A stretch of 5,174 nt of DNA from an uncultured Oscillospiraceae bacterium (GTDB lineage: Bacteria; Bacillota; Clostridia; Oscillospirales; Acutalibacteraceae), in NCBI GenBank assembly GCA_900556765.1, contig USQH01000100.1, positions 1 through 5,174 of the forward strand, read 5' to 3'. Both the position numbers and the translations under genes were made by a program. The first letter of the stretch is position 1, and each line of letters begins with the position of its first letter. This document shows positions 3,577 to 5,174 of the stretch, piece after piece. Under the pieces are notes generated by a model that was not told where the DNA came from, made no database searches, and saw only the letters and a program-made list of their open reading frames with translations.

Positions 3577-5174
3577 ATGTTTGAAAACTACAAGGTTTAT
3601 GAAACCACTCTTGCCGGCAGAAAACTGAAGCTTGAAACCGGTAAAATGGCTCAGCTTGCAAACGCATCCGTTCTCGCCACATACGGCGACACGGCTGTAC
3701 TTTGTAACGTCACTGCGTCGGCAAAGCCACGTGAAGGCGTTGATTTCTTCCCGCTGTCTGTCGATTACGAAGAAAAAATGTACTCGGTCGGCCGCATCCC
3801 CGGCTCTTTCCAGAGACGCGAGAGCAGACCGAGCGAGAAGGCTATACTGACCTCTCGCTGCATCGACCGCCCGATCCGTCCGCTTTTCCCGAAGGATATG
3901 CGTAACGATTGCTCGGTCGTCGCCACCGTTATGTCGGTCGACCCCGATTGCAGCCCTGAGATCACCGCGATGATCGGCGTTTCCGCCGCTATCGCTATTT
4001 CCGATATTCCGTGGGACGGTCCGATAAGCGGCGTAAAGGTAGGTCTTGTCGACGGCGAAGTCGTCATTAACCCGACACTCGCTCAGCGCGCTGTCAGCGA
4101 CATGGACGTTACCGTTGCTTCCACTGCCGATCTGGTCGCCATGATCGAAGCCGGTGCAAACGAAGTATCCGACGAAGTCATGTTTGACGCTATCATGAAA
4201 GCTCATGAGGTAAACAAGGAGATCGTTAAGTTCATTAACGGCATCGTTGCCGAGATCGGCAAGCCGAAGTTTGCTTTTGAGTCGAACGATCCCGATCCCG
4301 TTATCCTTGCCGAGATTGAGAAATTCTGCATCGAGGATGTTAAAAAAGCACTCGATACCGATGACAAGCTGGTTCGTGACGCCGCTCTGCTGCCCATTTA
4401 CGCCGCCGTTCATGAGAAATTTGACGAGCGCTTTGAGGGCTGCGAAGCAAAGCTTGACGAAATCATGTATCTGGTTCAGAAGCACGTCGTTCGCGCATGG
4501 CTCAAGGATGAGAAAAAGCGCGTTGACGGCCGCGGAATCGACGAAATTCGTCCCCTTAACGCTCAGGTAGACCTGCTGCCCCGAGTACACGGCTCCGGCC
4601 TCTTTACCCGCGGACAGACTCAGGTTCTCTCCGTTGCCACTCTTGCTCCTATGGCTGACGCTCAGCGCCTTGACGGCATTGACGAGCAGGTCGAAAAGAG
4701 ATATATCCATCACTACAATTTCCCGTCCTATTCGGTCGGCGAGACCAAGCCCTCGCGTGGCCCCGGCCGCCGCGAGATCGGTCACGGCGCACTGGCTGAA
4801 AAGGCTTTGCTGCCGGTCATTCCGTCGGTTGAAGACTTCCCGTACGCTATCCGCGTTGTTTCCGAAGTTCTTTCCTCAAACGGCTCTACCTCACAGGGTT
4901 CCGTTTGCGGCTCAACTCTCGCTCTGATGGCTGCCGGCGTGCCCATCAAGGCTCCGGTTGCCGGTATCTCCTGCGGTCTTATCACCGGCGACAACGGTGA
5001 TTTCATGACCATGGTCGATATTCAGGGACTTGAAGACTTCTACGGCGATATGGACTTTAAGGTCGCCGGTACGCACAAGGGTATCACCGCTATCCAGATG
5101 GATCTTAAGGTACACGGTCTGACGCCCGAAATCATTAAAGAGGCTCTTTACAAAACTCACAAAGCACGCGACTA
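3577..5174 (+). CDS. pnp: Polynucleotide phosphorylase (polyribonucleotide nucleotidyltransferase), 3'-truncated by window edge
   Basis: A phosphorolytic 3'-to-5' exoribonuclease that releases nucleoside diphosphates, a core enzyme of RNA decay. The start ATG at 3577 follows GGAGGT (3565-3570) by 6 nt. 532 codons are visible of a family length near 700. Domains: first RNase PH domain from about residue 5, including GRIPGSFQRRESRPSEKA and SRCIDRPIRPLFP; the all-helical linker domain at roughly 235-310; second, catalytic RNase PH domain from RVDGRG (315-320). Phosphate-binding SSNGSTSQGSVCG (433-445) and GDMDFKVAGT (490-499) are intact, as is GSGLFTRGQTQ (339-349). By alignment of the DIQG...GDMDFK block with E. 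coli PNPase, catalytic residues correspond to D487, D493 and K495. The end of the second PH domain and the KH and S1 RNA-binding domains lie beyond the window. No frameshift is seen. Confidence 0.97.
   Translation, partial: MFENYKVYETTLAGRKLKLETGKMAQLANASVLATYGDTAVLCNVTASAKPREGVDFFPLSVDYEEKMYSVGRIPGSFQRRESRPSEKAILTSRCIDRPIRPLFPKDMRNDCSVVATVMSVDPDCSPEITAMIGVSAAIAISDIPWDGPISGVKVGLVDGEVVINPTLAQRAVSDMDVTVASTADLVAMIEAGANEVSDEVMFDAIMKAHEVNKEIVKFINGIVAEIGKPKFAFESNDPDPVILAEIEKFCIEDVKKALDTDDKLVRDAALLPIYAAVHEKFDERFEGCEAKLDEIMYLVQKHVVRAWLKDEKKRVDGRGIDEIRPLNAQVDLLPRVHGSGLFTRGQTQVLSVATLAPMADAQRLDGIDEQVEKRYIHHYNFPSYSVGETKPSRGPGRREIGHGALAEKALLPVIPSVEDFPYAIRVVSEVLSSNGSTSQGSVCGSTLALMAAGVPIKAPVAGISCGLITGDNGDFMTMVDIQGLEDFYGDMDFKVAGTHKGITAIQMDLKVHGLTPEIIKEALYKTHKARD

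Noticed and set aside
3538..4785. 415-codon open frame antisense to pnp
   Set aside because: It lies wholly opposite a clearly conserved PNPase frame, has no recognised domain, and is explained by the codon bias of pnp leaving the antisense frame open.

Overview
The window looks like a chromosomal segment of a Gram-positive anaerobe, most likely class Clostridia (Oscillospiraceae/Ruminococcaceae-like). This is inferred from the single-chain (alpha2) glycyl-tRNA synthetase, the strong GGAGG-type ribosome binding sites, the consensus sigma-A-type promoters and the rpsO-pnp gene order. No species can be named from the sequence alone.

Layout. (1) Positions 1 to about 1452 form an AT-rich stretch, about 25-32% GC in sampled lines. 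It holds the 3' part of a plus-strand gene for a TPR-repeat protein (5' end outside the window). A perfect 14-bp bidirectional terminator follows. Then, facing the TPR gene, comes a compact minus-strand unit: promoter, 5' hairpin, near-perfect Shine-Dalgarno and a 22-codon ORF. (2) Positions 1453-2856 (minus) are glyQS, glycyl-tRNA synthetase, at core-genome composition (about 42-62% GC in sampled lines). (3) Positions 2857-3112 are a divergent promoter region: a strong promoter fires left into glyQS with a leader of only about 30 nt, and an extended -10 promoter fires right into rpsO with a structured leader of about 100 nt. (4) rpsO (ribosomal protein S15) ends in a strong intrinsic terminator. 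(5) A 200-nt gap before pnp contains a long imperfect hairpin of 22 stem positions. (6) pnp (polynucleotide phosphorylase) starts at 3577 and runs off the right edge with 532 codons visible.

How the parts relate. glyQS, rpsO and pnp are housekeeping genes for translation and RNA decay. rpsO and pnp are classic neighbours, and both are autoregulated through their 5' leaders in well-studied bacteria. Both leaders here carry strong inverted repeats and share a CGGGGC / ACCCCGT pair of complementary words, so leader-based control is plausible but unproven.

The most novel item is the unannotated 22-residue peptide gene at 1179-1247 (minus). It has its own promoter, ribosome binding site and terminator and lies convergent to a TPR-protein gene. 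This resembles peptide-pheromone/TPR-receptor (RRNPP-type) pairs, but it could equally be a small membrane-active peptide or a structured small RNA. The N-terminal part of the TPR protein, which would decide between these, is outside the window.
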